From: Desulfobacterales bacterium
Lineage (GTDB): Bacteria > Desulfobacterota > Desulfobacteria > Desulfobacterales > JAFDCJ01
Length of the DNA: 10,482 bases
Direction: 5' to 3'
NCBI GenBank assembly: GCA_029932495.1
Contig: JAOZPY010000068.1
Location: 1-10,482, forward strand
Within the stretch, counting starts at the first letter, position 1. Every line of letters starts with the position of its first letter. The position numbers and the translations under genes are program-made. The notes beneath the pieces were generated by a model, which worked only from the letters and a program-made list of their open reading frames with translations, had not been told where the DNA came from and did no database searches. Shown here one piece after another: positions 1 to 7,378 of this stretch.

Positions 1-2
1 AG

Positions 3-1835
3 GATATTGCCCAGGCCCCGAGCAACTACCTGCCGGACATCCTTTCCCGGCAGGTGGGGGTCAACCTGCAAAGTCTATACGGTACCGACAAGCAGGCCGT
101 TTTGGATCTGCGGGGGATGGGACAGAATGCGTCGTCCAATGTGCTGGTGATGGTCGACGGCTTCCGGCTGAACACCCCGGATCTGGCCGCGCCGGATTTT
201 TCCACCGTGCCCATCGACGAGATCGAACGCATTGAAATCGTGCGCGGGGCCGGATCGGTGGTTTACGGCAGCGGAGCGGTGGGCGGGGTAATCAACATCA
301 TCACCAAAAAAGGCCGTAAGAAGCCTTCCGCCCGCCTGTACGGATCTTATGGAAGCTACGACACCTTTGACAGTCGGGCTTCCGGTGGCGGCCAATATAA
401 AAATCTCCAGGTCAACGCTAATGCCGACTACTACGACACCAATGGATACCGGGATAACGGCTTTTTACGCAAAAAGGACGCCGGCATCCGGCTGGGGTAT
501 GATGCCTCACAATACTTTAGCAGTGACACTTTCGACGCGGTCACCTTGTTCCTCAACGCCGCCTACCACCATGACAAGCAAGGATTTCCGGGCGGCGTCT
601 CCATTGACGACATCGATTCGAGCCGGCAACGGCGCAAAAGCACCAGCCCGCATGATGAGGGTAAAACCATTGACGGGCGGCTGCAGGGCGGGCTGGAAAC
701 TGATTTCGGCCCCTGGGGGGTTCTGAAAATCAACGGGGGCCTGCGCGACAGAACCAACCACTATATTCTGGGATATACGCCGCTCAAATCCCGCAGCGAC
801 CAGACCAGCGACATCAATGAACATAGCTTAATCTCCGATCTGAGCTATGTCAAAGAATACAGCCTGGGCCCCACCCGGAGCACTTTTCAGTTCGGCACGG
901 ATTATTCCTATACCGATTATGTCAGCAAGCGCATGGATCAAAACGAGCGCAAAAACAGCAAAACCGAAAACCTGGGGTTTTTCTTTACCAACCAGACGCA
1001 GCTGCTAAAGGACCTGTCCGCCAACATCGGTTACCGTTACAACATCTACCGGGGACGGTTTCGCAATGACGAGCAGAAAAATTTCAGCGGAACGTTGCGG
1101 TGGGTCAACGGAAATAAGTTCCACCGCAATTTTGATGACAACGCCTTTGATATCGGCACCGTCTACGACCTGCGCCCGGACACGTCTGTCTTCGCCAGCT
1201 TTGCCACCAGTTTCCGGATTCCCAATGTGGACGAATTCGCCCTGGCCGCAGATAATTTAAAACCCCAGAAAGGCAAGCACCTCAATGTCGGTGTGCGCTA
1301 CCGTTTCAAAGCCCTGGCGGAAGCCACCCTGACCCTGTTTCAAATGGAAATCAAAGACGAGATCCAGTATGATCCGTTGCTGCGCATCAACCGCAATTTT
1401 GACGACACCACCCGGCGCCGGGGCGTGGAAGCAGCGTTAAAGCTGCACCCTTTTAAGCCACTTTACCTGTGGGGCAACTATACTTATATGGACGCACGCT
1501 TTAAAAACAGCCGGCACACCCGTATCCCTCTGGTACCGCACCATTCCGGCTCCTTCGGTCTGGAATGGCGAATTATCGAACCCCTGCTGCTGGGATTTAC
1601 CGGCACCCTGGTGGGCGAGCGCTATGACGGCAATGATACCGACAACCACAGTTTTGCCAAGCTGGATGCATACCAGGTCTATGATGCCAAGCTGTCCTAT
1701 ACCTGGAAAAAATTCAAGTTGTTTGCGGGCATCAACAACATATTCGATGAGCTTTATTCGACGCTGGCTTTCAGCGAATCTTATTATACGATGCCGACAC
1801 GCAACTACTATGGGGGTATTCAGTGGTCATTTTAA
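3..1835 (+). CDS. btuB: TonB-dependent outer-membrane receptor, BtuB-type (5' partial)
   Basis: An outer-membrane beta-barrel receptor that would import cobalamin or a related corrinoid using energy from TonB. The open frame runs in from the window edge, so the signal peptide, TonB box and first part of the plug are missing; 610 residues are visible. The plug shows the usual signatures: VLVMVDG at fragment residues 47-53 and, at about 74-99, the IERIEIVRG stretch followed by GSVVYGSGAVGGVINI. The remainder is rich in alternating aromatic beta strands with acidic or asparagine-rich loops. It ends in a C-terminal phenylalanine (IQWSF), the signal expected for barrel insertion by BAM. Substrate is inferred mainly from the downstream btuFCD-like genes; the receptor alone could also suit a siderophore or heme. 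The stop codon overlaps the start of the next gene by 13 bases. Confidence 0.9.
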   Translation, partial: DIAQAPSNYLPDILSRQVGVNLQSLYGTDKQAVLDLRGMGQNASSNVLVMVDGFRLNTPDLAAPDFSTVPIDEIERIEIVRGAGSVVYGSGAVGGVINIITKKGRKKPSARLYGSYGSYDTFDSRASGGGQYKNLQVNANADYYDTNGYRDNGFLRKKDAGIRLGYDASQYFSSDTFDAVTLFLNAAYHHDKQGFPGGVSIDDIDSSRQRRKSTSPHDEGKTIDGRLQGGLETDFGPWGVLKINGGLRDRTNHYILGYTPLKSRSDQTSDINEHSLISDLSYVKEYSLGPTRSTFQFGTDYSYTDYVSKRMDQNERKNSKTENLGFFFTNQTQLLKDLSANIGYRYNIYRGRFRNDEQKNFSGTLRWVNGNKFHRNFDDNAFDIGTVYDLRPDTSVFASFATSFRIPNVDEFALAADNLKPQKGKHLNVGVRYRFKALAEATLTLFQMEIKDEIQYDPLLRINRNFDDTTRRRGVEAALKLHPFKPLYLWGNYTYMDARFKNSRHTRIPLVPHHSGSFGLEWRIIEPLLLGFTGTLVGERYDGNDTDNHSFAKLDAYQVYDAKLSYTWKKFKLFAGINNIFDELYSTLAFSESYYTMPTRNYYGGIQWSF

Positions 1836-3568
1836 AATATTTTCTGGCCTTGATCGTCGGAGCAGCATTCGCTGCAAGCGCTGCGGCCGGTCCCTATCCG
1901 CCGGCGGCAGGCCGCAGCGGAACTACGGCCGTGTACAAGGACGATGCCGCCTTTATCGCCTGGGCCGCCGACTGGGAAAACTATCTTCCCGGAGAAGCGG
2001 TGACCTCCACCTGGCAGACACCGCAAAGGGCCCTGGGAAAAGCCGAAGGCACATCTTCGGATATCGTCAGCCTGGGTCGCGGGGGGCAGATCACCCTGAC
2101 CTTCGATTCGCCCATCGCCAACGGCGTGGGATGGGATTTTGCTGTTTTTGAAAACTCCTTCAGCGACACGTTCCTGGAGCTGGCCTTTGTGGAAGTTTCC
2201 TCGGACGGGGCAACTTTCGTACGCTTTGACAACGACTCGTTAACGCCCAATCCCGTGGGCGGCTTCGGCTCACTGGATCCCACCGATATCGATGGTTTTG
2301 CCGGCAAGTACCGTCAGGCTTACGGCACTCCCTTTGATCTGGCGGACCTGGCCACCAAAGACGAAGTGATCTCCGGGGCGGTGGACCTGTCGGCCATCAC
2401 CCATGTGCGCCTGGTCGACGTGGTCGGCGACGGCTCCGCCTTCGACACCGCCGGCCATGTCATTTATGATCCCTATCCCACGAATCAAAGCGCCGGCTTT
2501 GACCTGGATGCGGTGGGGGTCCGCTATGAATCCCGGGCCAACGTCCCCCCCGATCAACCGCTGCCGGTTTCTCCGGCCGACGGCGTGTTGAACGCAGCCC
2601 TGAATCCCACCCTGACCGGGGGGGCGTTCTCGGATGCCGATATCCCCGCCGGTGATTTTCATTATCAAACCCGCTGGCAGATCAGCAAAAATGCCGCTTT
2701 CACAGACCTGGTGCTGGACGTCACCAGTCCGACGTCATTGACCACGCTGGTATTGAGTGCCACGCTGCTGCAGACCGGTACCCCCTATTTCTGGCGGATT
2801 CAATATTACGACAGCCAATATGCCGCCTCCGGGTGGTCCCGGAGCTTTTCGTTTACCACCACCGCCGTTTCCAATGATGCCAACGGCAACGGCATCCCCG
2901 ACGACCAGGAGCTGGATCCGGCCAGCACCGTGGATCTCAACGGCGACGGCATTGCCGACGTGGACCAGATTACCGATCAGTACAAGGTGTTCAACTCGGT
3001 GGTGGGTACCGGGCAGATGGGTGTTTTTGTGGCGGATCCGAATGTGGTCATCGAAACCGTCGAAGCGGTGGATCCGGATGATTATCCGGACGGTAATGAC
3101 AAACCGGATGATACGCTGCTGGGACTGGTAAGCATGCGATTGCGGCTGCAAAACCCCACCGATAGCGTGACGATCACCGTTTATCTGTCCCAGCCGGCCC
3201 CGGCCGGATACGAGTGGTTTAAACATGGTCCGGTCAAGGGCTGGTATATTTTCCCGGGAGCGGTTTTCAGCCCGGACCGGCGCTCGCTGGACATCACGCT
3301 GACCGATCATGGTGCCGGGGATACGGACGGACTGGCAAACGGTCTGCTGGTCGATCCCGCCGGTGCGGGAATCATTGATGACGGAAGCGGTTCTGCAGAC
3401 AAACCGAAAAACGGTTCTTCCGGTATTAACGGCGGCAGTTCCATGTGCTTCATCACAACGGCTGCCACCGGGGTACAAACGGGATTGCTGCCAGCCGTCC
3501 TGTCCCTGGTGTTCATCTGCCCGGTGGCGCTCAGGATCTGCGCGAGGACAGGGCGCCATGCGAAATAG
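1823..3568 (+). CDS. Secreted multidomain surface protein with choice-of-anchor-U-like domain and C-terminal sorting signal
   Basis: No characterised function is recognised. The 581 residues divide as follows: signal peptide 1-22; an N-terminal beta-rich domain 23-236 with blocks such as VFENSFSDTFLELAFVEVSSDG (108-129 region), GGFGSLDP (146-153) and AGFDLDAVGV (224-233); a fibronectin type III-like module about 242-348; two acidic loops, DANGNGIPDD (352-361) and DLNGDGIADVDQ (371-382), of thrombospondin-3/calcium-binding style; a C-terminal beta domain about 395-515 resembling 'choice-of-anchor U' (GWYIFPG, LTDHGAGDTDGLANG, VDPAG); a Ser/Gly-rich linker; and SSMCFITTAATG with Cys542, a hydrophobic helix about 554-570 and a basic tail. 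The helix and tail suggest cell-envelope anchoring or sorting. GTG is taken as start because GGGGG lies 6 bases upstream. It sits between receptor and btuF with overlaps on both sides, so a role in capturing corrinoid outside the cell is plausible but unproven. Confidence 0.75.
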   Translation: MVILKYFLALIVGAAFAASAAAGPYPPAAGRSGTTAVYKDDAAFIAWAADWENYLPGEAVTSTWQTPQRALGKAEGTSSDIVSLGRGGQITLTFDSPIANGVGWDFAVFENSFSDTFLELAFVEVSSDGATFVRFDNDSLTPNPVGGFGSLDPTDIDGFAGKYRQAYGTPFDLADLATKDEVISGAVDLSAITHVRLVDVVGDGSAFDTAGHVIYDPYPTNQSAGFDLDAVGVRYESRANVPPDQPLPVSPADGVLNAALNPTLTGGAFSDADIPAGDFHYQTRWQISKNAAFTDLVLDVTSPTSLTTLVLSATLLQTGTPYFWRIQYYDSQYAASGWSRSFSFTTTAVSNDANGNGIPDDQELDPASTVDLNGDGIADVDQITDQYKVFNSVVGTGQMGVFVADPNVVIETVEAVDPDDYPDGNDKPDDTLLGLVSMRLRLQNPTDSVTITVYLSQPAPAGYEWFKHGPVKGWYIFPGAVFSPDRRSLDITLTDHGAGDTDGLANGLLVDPAGAGIIDDGSGSADKPKNGSSGINGGSSMCFITTAATGVQTGLLPAVLSLVFICPVALRICARTGRHAK

Positions 3569-4469
3569 GCGCCAAATGCCGGCAGCTGTAATTTTTGCTG
3601 CAATTTTGCTGGTGCTGGCGCTGCCCCTGGCAGTCGGCGCTGTAAGCGTAAAAGACCAGCTTGGACGCACCGTTGACCTGCCGCCCGATCCCCACCGGGT
3701 GGTTGCCCTGGCACCGAATATCACGGAAATTATCTTCGCCCTGGGCCAGCAGCAACGACTGAAGGGAGTAACCCGCTACAGCGATTACCCGCCGGAAGCC
3801 AAAAAACTTTCGCGTGTCGGCACCTATGTCCACCTGGACCTGGAACGCATTGTGGCCCTGAAGCCGGACCTTTGCATCGCCAGCCGGGATGGAAACCCCA
3901 GGGCAATCATTGACCGCCTTGAATCGCTGCATATCCCGGTCTTCGTCGTGGATCCCCAGAGCCTGGAATCGATCATCCAGACCGTCCATGATCTCGGTGC
4001 CATTTTAAACGCCAGCGGTCAGGCCGATGAGCTCGCCCAACACTTGCAGCGACGTATCCGGCGGGTTCGCCGCCGGGTGGCAGCTGCCGGTAGCCGACCA
4101 CGGGTCTTTTTCCAGGTCGGGATCACACCCATCATCGCAGCCGGCGCCCATACCTTTATCAATGAGCTGATCGATTACGCGGGGGGCAGAAATTGCGTGA
4201 GGGGCAAAACGGCCTATCTGCGTTTCAGCCGCGAACAGGTGCTCGCTTTGGACCCGGATATTCTGATCATTTGCACCATGGCCCGGGGAGCGGTATTTGA
4301 AAAAATCCGCAAACAATGGTACAGCTGGCCAAATTTGTCAGCGGTTCGCCAGAATCGTGTCCATGTCGTTGATTCGGATCTTTTCAACCGGCCCTCACCG
4401 CGACTGGTGGACAGCCTGGAGCTGCTGGCAAAACTGATTCACCCGGAACTTTTCGAGGAGGCCCGGTGA
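3558..4469 (+). CDS. btuF: Periplasmic corrinoid-binding protein BtuF
   Basis: Periplasmic binding protein of a BtuCDF-type ABC importer, receiving corrinoid from the outer-membrane receptor and delivering it to BtuC. It has 303 residues: a basic n-region and hydrophobic signal segment (1-28), then a two-lobed helical-backbone binding fold. From memory of E. coli BtuF the alignment is clear: VTRYSDYPPEA (71-81), LERIVALKPDL (95-105), RVFFQVGITP (182-191), FSREQVLA (223-230), SDLFNRPSPR (273-282). Glu96 and Glu226 match E. coli Glu72 and Glu202, which contact BtuC arginines. Tyr74 matches Tyr50, but Trp66, Trp85, Phe168 and Trp196 correspond to Tyr90, Ser109, Ile193 and Tyr220. ATG at 3558 is preferred: GAGGA lies 9 bases upstream and the signal peptide then starts correctly; in-frame starts from 3309 lie far inside the preceding gene. 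It overlaps the upstream gene by 11 bases. Confidence 0.9.
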   Translation: MRNRRQMPAAVIFAAILLVLALPLAVGAVSVKDQLGRTVDLPPDPHRVVALAPNITEIIFALGQQQRLKGVTRYSDYPPEAKKLSRVGTYVHLDLERIVALKPDLCIASRDGNPRAIIDRLESLHIPVFVVDPQSLESIIQTVHDLGAILNASGQADELAQHLQRRIRRVRRRVAAAGSRPRVFFQVGITPIIAAGAHTFINELIDYAGGRNCVRGKTAYLRFSREQVLALDPDILIICTMARGAVFEKIRKQWYSWPNLSAVRQNRVHVVDSDLFNRPSPRLVDSLELLAKLIHPELFEEAR

Positions 4470-5476
4470 CCGTCCACCATCGCCCCGTATTAAAACGCAT
4501 GTTCATGATCTCCTCAGCAATGCTGGTTGTTCTGGCAGCCGCAGCCGTAGCGGGAGTCTGTGTAGGGCCTGCAGGCGGGGGTTTTAAATCCGTCATCGGC
4601 TCGCTTTTAGGCCGCGCCCCGGTGGACGCCGCGCTGCAGGATATCATCTGGCGTATTCGTGCTCCCCGGGTACTGATGGCCGCCCTGGTGGGAGCCGCAC
4701 TTTCCTGCGGAGGATTGGTTTTTCAAGCCTTGCTGCGCAACCCCCTGGCAGAACCTTACATTCTGGGGATTTCCGGTGGGGCGGCCATTGGCGCCATCAG
4801 CGGTATTTTGCTGGGCCTGGCTCGGTTTCCGGGAGTCAGTCTGCTTTCATTTCTCGGCAGCATGCTAACCCTGGCGCTGCTGCTGCTGATATCCTCGGGT
4901 CGGACGGTTTTGCACAAAAATTCCCTGCTGCTGTCCGGTGTGATGGTCAATGCCTTCTGCTCGGCAGTCATCATGTTTCTGGTGTCCATCACCCAGGATG
5001 CCCGGATCCACAATATCATCTTCTGGCTGATGGGCGACCTGTCCCTGGCCGGTTTTCACCAGGTTTTCATACTGGCGGTTATCATGGTCCCGTGCCTGAC
5101 CGTGCTGTTCTGGCTATCCAACAGTATGAACCTGATTTTGCTGGGAAAAGAAACCGCCCGCAGCCTGGGGGTTAACCTGGTGGCCGTCACCGTCATTTTG
5201 CTGGTAACCACCTCGTTGATGGTCAGCGCCACGGTCAGCCAGTGCGGACTGCTGGGTTTTGTGGGGCTGGTCATGCCCCACCTGCTGCGCCTGTTGCTGG
5301 GACCCGACCACCGCGTGCTGGTACCGGCCTGTGTGCTGGGGGGAGCAACTTATATGATTTTATGCGATGTGCTGGCCAGGACCCTTCCCCGTCAAGGAGA
5401 GATGCCGGCCGGGGTGGTCACCGCTTTGATCGGGGCGCCACTTTTCATCCTCTTATTGAAAAGATCCGCAAAATGA
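4466..5476 (+). CDS. btuC: Corrinoid ABC transporter permease BtuC (FecCD family)
   Basis: Inner-membrane permease that dimerises to form the translocation channel for corrinoid. At 336 residues it has normal FecCD length, with about ten hydrophobic segments. Family blocks are RIRAPRVLMA (63-72), FQALLRNPLAEPYILGISGG (86-105), GFVGLVMPHLLRLLLGPDHR (264-283) and GEMPAGVVTALIGAPLFILL (311-330). Arg65, Arg68 and Arg305 align with E. coli BtuC Arg56, Arg59 and Arg295, the residues that pair with BtuF Glu72 and Glu202, so this pair of proteins keeps its docking contacts. The GTG start shares a GTGA overlap with the btuF stop and is preceded by GAGGAGG at 4455-4461, 4 bases away, which favours it over the later in-frame ATG at 4499. 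Siderophore permeases belong to the same family; the neighbouring BtuF makes corrinoid the better choice. Confidence 0.9.
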   Translation: MTVHHRPVLKRMFMISSAMLVVLAAAAVAGVCVGPAGGGFKSVIGSLLGRAPVDAALQDIIWRIRAPRVLMAALVGAALSCGGLVFQALLRNPLAEPYILGISGGAAIGAISGILLGLARFPGVSLLSFLGSMLTLALLLLISSGRTVLHKNSLLLSGVMVNAFCSAVIMFLVSITQDARIHNIIFWLMGDLSLAGFHQVFILAVIMVPCLTVLFWLSNSMNLILLGKETARSLGVNLVAVTVILLVTTSLMVSATVSQCGLLGFVGLVMPHLLRLLLGPDHRVLVPACVLGGATYMILCDVLARTLPRQGEMPAGVVTALIGAPLFILLLKRSAK

Positions 5477-6285
5477 AAGCTGCCGTCAACGTTGACCACC
5501 TGGAGTTTACATACGAAACCGAACCCGTCCTGCGGGATGTCTCGTTTACGGTCGGCCGGGGGGATTTCTTTGTGATCATCGGACCCAATGGCTCCGGCAA
5601 AACCACCCTGATGCGCCTGCTGGCGGGCACCCTGAAAACCCGGCACGGGAAAGTTCGCATCATGGGCAAACCCATCGAAGCCTTTTCCCGCAGGGCTCTG
5701 GCCCGGCGGATGGCCCTGGTGCCCCAAATGGAGGCCCTTGATTTTCCGTTCCGGGTGTCCGAATTTGTTTTGATGGGACGTGCCCCCCATCTGGGCATCC
5801 TGGGACTCGAGCAGACAGCTGATTTTGAAATCGCCCGGCAGGCCATGGCTTTTACCTCTGTGGAGCACCTGGCTGAGCGCAGGATGGGCCAGCTCAGCGG
5901 CGGGGAGCGCCAACGCATCCTGGTCGCCCGTGCAATCTGTCAGCAGCCGGAAATCATTTTGCTGGATGAACCCACGGCATCCCTGGACCTTGCCCACCAG
6001 ATCCAGGTCATGGATTTGATGAAAAGCTTCCAACAAGAAAAAGACGTGACCATCGTCATGGTGTCTCATGATGTCAACTTGGCGTCCATTTACGGCGATC
6101 AGTTACTGCTGCTCAAAACCGGACGCATCGTTAAACAGGGAAAGCCCGGCGAAGTACTCACCTTCCAGGACCTGGAATATGCCTACGGGTGTAAACTACT
6201 GGTGGACAAAAGCCCGCTGGGCGGATTTCCGCGGGTAACCCCGGTGCCCCGCAAATATTTAAACCCCGAAGTGGATGTCGATTAA
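5473..6285 (+). CDS. btuD: Corrinoid ABC transporter ATPase BtuD
   Basis: Cytoplasmic ATPase that powers the BtuC channel. It has 270 residues with all nucleotide-binding elements in place: Walker A GPNGSGKTT (37-45), Q-loop Gln85, ABC signature LSGGE (141-145), Walker B IILLDE (161-166), D-loop SLD (170-172) and switch His199. The closest general type is the FecE/BtuD group of iron-siderophore and cobalamin importers. The start is the ATG in the ATGA overlap with the btuC stop; the frame is open further upstream to 5242, but that would run inside btuC and add a non-ABC-like extension. The ribosome-binding site is weak (GAAAAG), suggesting translation coupled to btuC. A tail of about 40 residues follows the core ATPase fold (LLVDKSPLGGFPRVTPVPRK region), common in this group. 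Confidence 0.93.
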   Translation: MKAAVNVDHLEFTYETEPVLRDVSFTVGRGDFFVIIGPNGSGKTTLMRLLAGTLKTRHGKVRIMGKPIEAFSRRALARRMALVPQMEALDFPFRVSEFVLMGRAPHLGILGLEQTADFEIARQAMAFTSVEHLAERRMGQLSGGERQRILVARAICQQPEIILLDEPTASLDLAHQIQVMDLMKSFQQEKDVTIVMVSHDVNLASIYGDQLLLLKTGRIVKQGKPGEVLTFQDLEYAYGCKLLVDKSPLGGFPRVTPVPRKYLNPEVDVD

Positions 6286-6326
6286 ACCGCTGAATTCACC
6301 GCATCGCAACCGACGCCACGGGAAAT

Positions 6327-6333
6327 GAAAGGA
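6327..6333 (+). promoter_or_regulatory. Ribosome-binding site choosing the exbB start
   Basis: GAAAGGA lies 6 bases before ATG 6340 and overlaps the alternative ATG at 6325. The ATG at 6325 itself has only GGGAA 1-2 bases upstream, too close to serve well. This supports translation from 6340. Confidence 0.6.
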
Positions 6334-6339
6334 ATACTC

Positions 6340-6993
6340 ATGTGGGAATTTTTCAGCAAGGGCGGGCCGGTCATGTATCCGCTGCTCGCCTGTTCGGTCA
6401 TTGCCCTGAGCGTCATCATCGACCGAACGATTTTCTGGATAAAACAGGGCCTGCAGCGAAAGCCGGCGCTGATCACTGAAGTCCTGGAGCTTTATCGCCG
6501 CGGAGAACTGGAAACGATCCGCAAAAAAACCGCCGGGTGCAAGGATTTTGTCATTAAAGTTCTGATCAGCGGCATTGTCCATCGCGAATTTTCCATGGTC
6601 AAGGCCATGGAAGCGGCGGCCAGCGAAGAAATCAAACGCATGCGGCGGTTAATGCCCGTACTGGATACCATGATTACCGTCGCCCCGCTGCTGGGAATTT
6701 TCGGCACCGTCATTGGGATCATATCTTCGTTTGAAATGCTGGGAACCACCGGCATCGAACATCCCCAGGCCGTAACGGCCGGCATTGCCCAGGCGTTGAT
6801 TACCACCGCCGCCGGCCTGGGAATCGCGATTCTGTCCGTATTTCCCTATAATTACTTTAATTCCCGGGTTGAAAATGCTGTCCTGTCCATCGAACAGTAT
6901 GCCACCAGCCTGGAGCTGAGTTCCCGCAAAACAGATCAGCCGGCAGCAATGGCAGGGAGACGTTCGAATGAAAATTCAAGCGCCATTGGTTAA
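6340..6993 (+). CDS. exbB: ExbB/TolQ/MotA-family proton channel protein ExbB
   Basis: Inner-membrane partner of ExbD and TonB that uses the proton gradient to energise outer-membrane receptors. From ATG 6340 it has 217 residues, the short ExbB class. A first membrane helix lies at about 10-34; helix two is at about 112-131 (APLLGIFGTVIGIISS) and helix three at about 148-168 (GIAQALITTAAGLGIAI), the two conserved channel-forming segments. An ATG at 6325 is also in frame, but the 6340 start is placed 6 bases after GAAAGGA and begins with MWEFFSKGGP, typical of the family. A 54-base gap separates it from btuD. The last 26 bases overlap exbD in another frame. TolQ or MotA identity is unlikely given the exbD and tonB genes that follow. 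Confidence 0.92.
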   Translation: MWEFFSKGGPVMYPLLACSVIALSVIIDRTIFWIKQGLQRKPALITEVLELYRRGELETIRKKTAGCKDFVIKVLISGIVHREFSMVKAMEAAASEEIKRMRRLMPVLDTMITVAPLLGIFGTVIGIISSFEMLGTTGIEHPQAVTAGIAQALITTAAGLGIAILSVFPYNYFNSRVENAVLSIEQYATSLELSSRKTDQPAAMAGRRSNENSSAIG

Positions 6994-7378
6994 AAAAGCA
7001 CGCATCGAAATGCTGCCTTTGATCGATATCGTATTTTTACTGCTGGTGTTTTTTATCTATGCCATGCTGTCCATGGCCGTTCATCGTGGCATGCCGGTGG
7101 ATCTGCCAATATCGGAAACCGCCCGGGTCGATAAAAAACTAATCCTGTCGGTAACGGTCGATATTGACGGAAGCATCTATGTGGACAAACAGCCGGTCGA
7201 CTTAGATGAACTGACCACGGTGCTTAAGGCCCGGGCCGGGGAAGACAAACAGCCGGGGGTGCTCCTTTTTGCCGACCGCACCCTGGCCTATCAGACACTT
7301 TTCCAGGTCCTGGACAAAATCCGGTTGGCAGGGATCAACCGCATCAGCCTGCAGGCCGACCAGGAAAAACAGCCGTGA
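6968..7378 (+). CDS. exbD: ExbD/TolR-family biopolymer transport protein ExbD
   Basis: Single-span inner-membrane protein of the ExbB-ExbD-TonB motor. At 136 residues it has normal length: a short cytoplasmic N-terminus, one membrane helix at about 16-36 (LPLIDIVFLLLVFFIYAML), and a periplasmic domain ending in the LLFADRTLAYQTLFQVLDKI block (about 98-117) and an AGINRISLQ strand. Asp20 in the LIDIVFLLLVFF motif corresponds to the essential membrane aspartate (Asp25 in E. coli ExbD), which carries protons. AGGGAGA at 6954-6960 lies 7 bases before the ATG. The gene begins 26 bases inside exbB and ends in a GTGA overlap with tonB, so the three motor subunits are probably translated together. 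Confidence 0.93.
   Translation: MKIQAPLVKKARIEMLPLIDIVFLLLVFFIYAMLSMAVHRGMPVDLPISETARVDKKLILSVTVDIDGSIYVDKQPVDLDELTTVLKARAGEDKQPGVLLFADRTLAYQTLFQVLDKIRLAGINRISLQADQEKQP

Noticed and set aside
2873..2977. Dockerin module indicating a cellulosome-type protein
   Set aside because: The two acidic loops are closer together than in dockerins, lack its helices, and nothing nearby relates to polysaccharide breakdown.
3309..3557. N-terminal extension of btuF to an earlier ATG
   Set aside because: It would overlap the surface-protein gene by 260 bases and put about 80 residues before an obvious signal peptide.
2735..3724. Long open frame on the minus strand opposite the surface protein and btuF
   Set aside because: The plus strand carries well-supported genes here; the antisense product shows only His/Gly/Arg-rich shadow composition and no domain.
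5242..5472. N-terminal extension of btuD
   Set aside because: It lies wholly within btuC and gives no ABC-like sequence; the ATG in the ATGA overlap yields a normal ATPase start.
6286..6339. Possible separate promoter or riboswitch for exbB-exbD-tonB
   Set aside because: I see no convincing -35/-10 pair, conserved B12-box or stable fold in these 54 bases.
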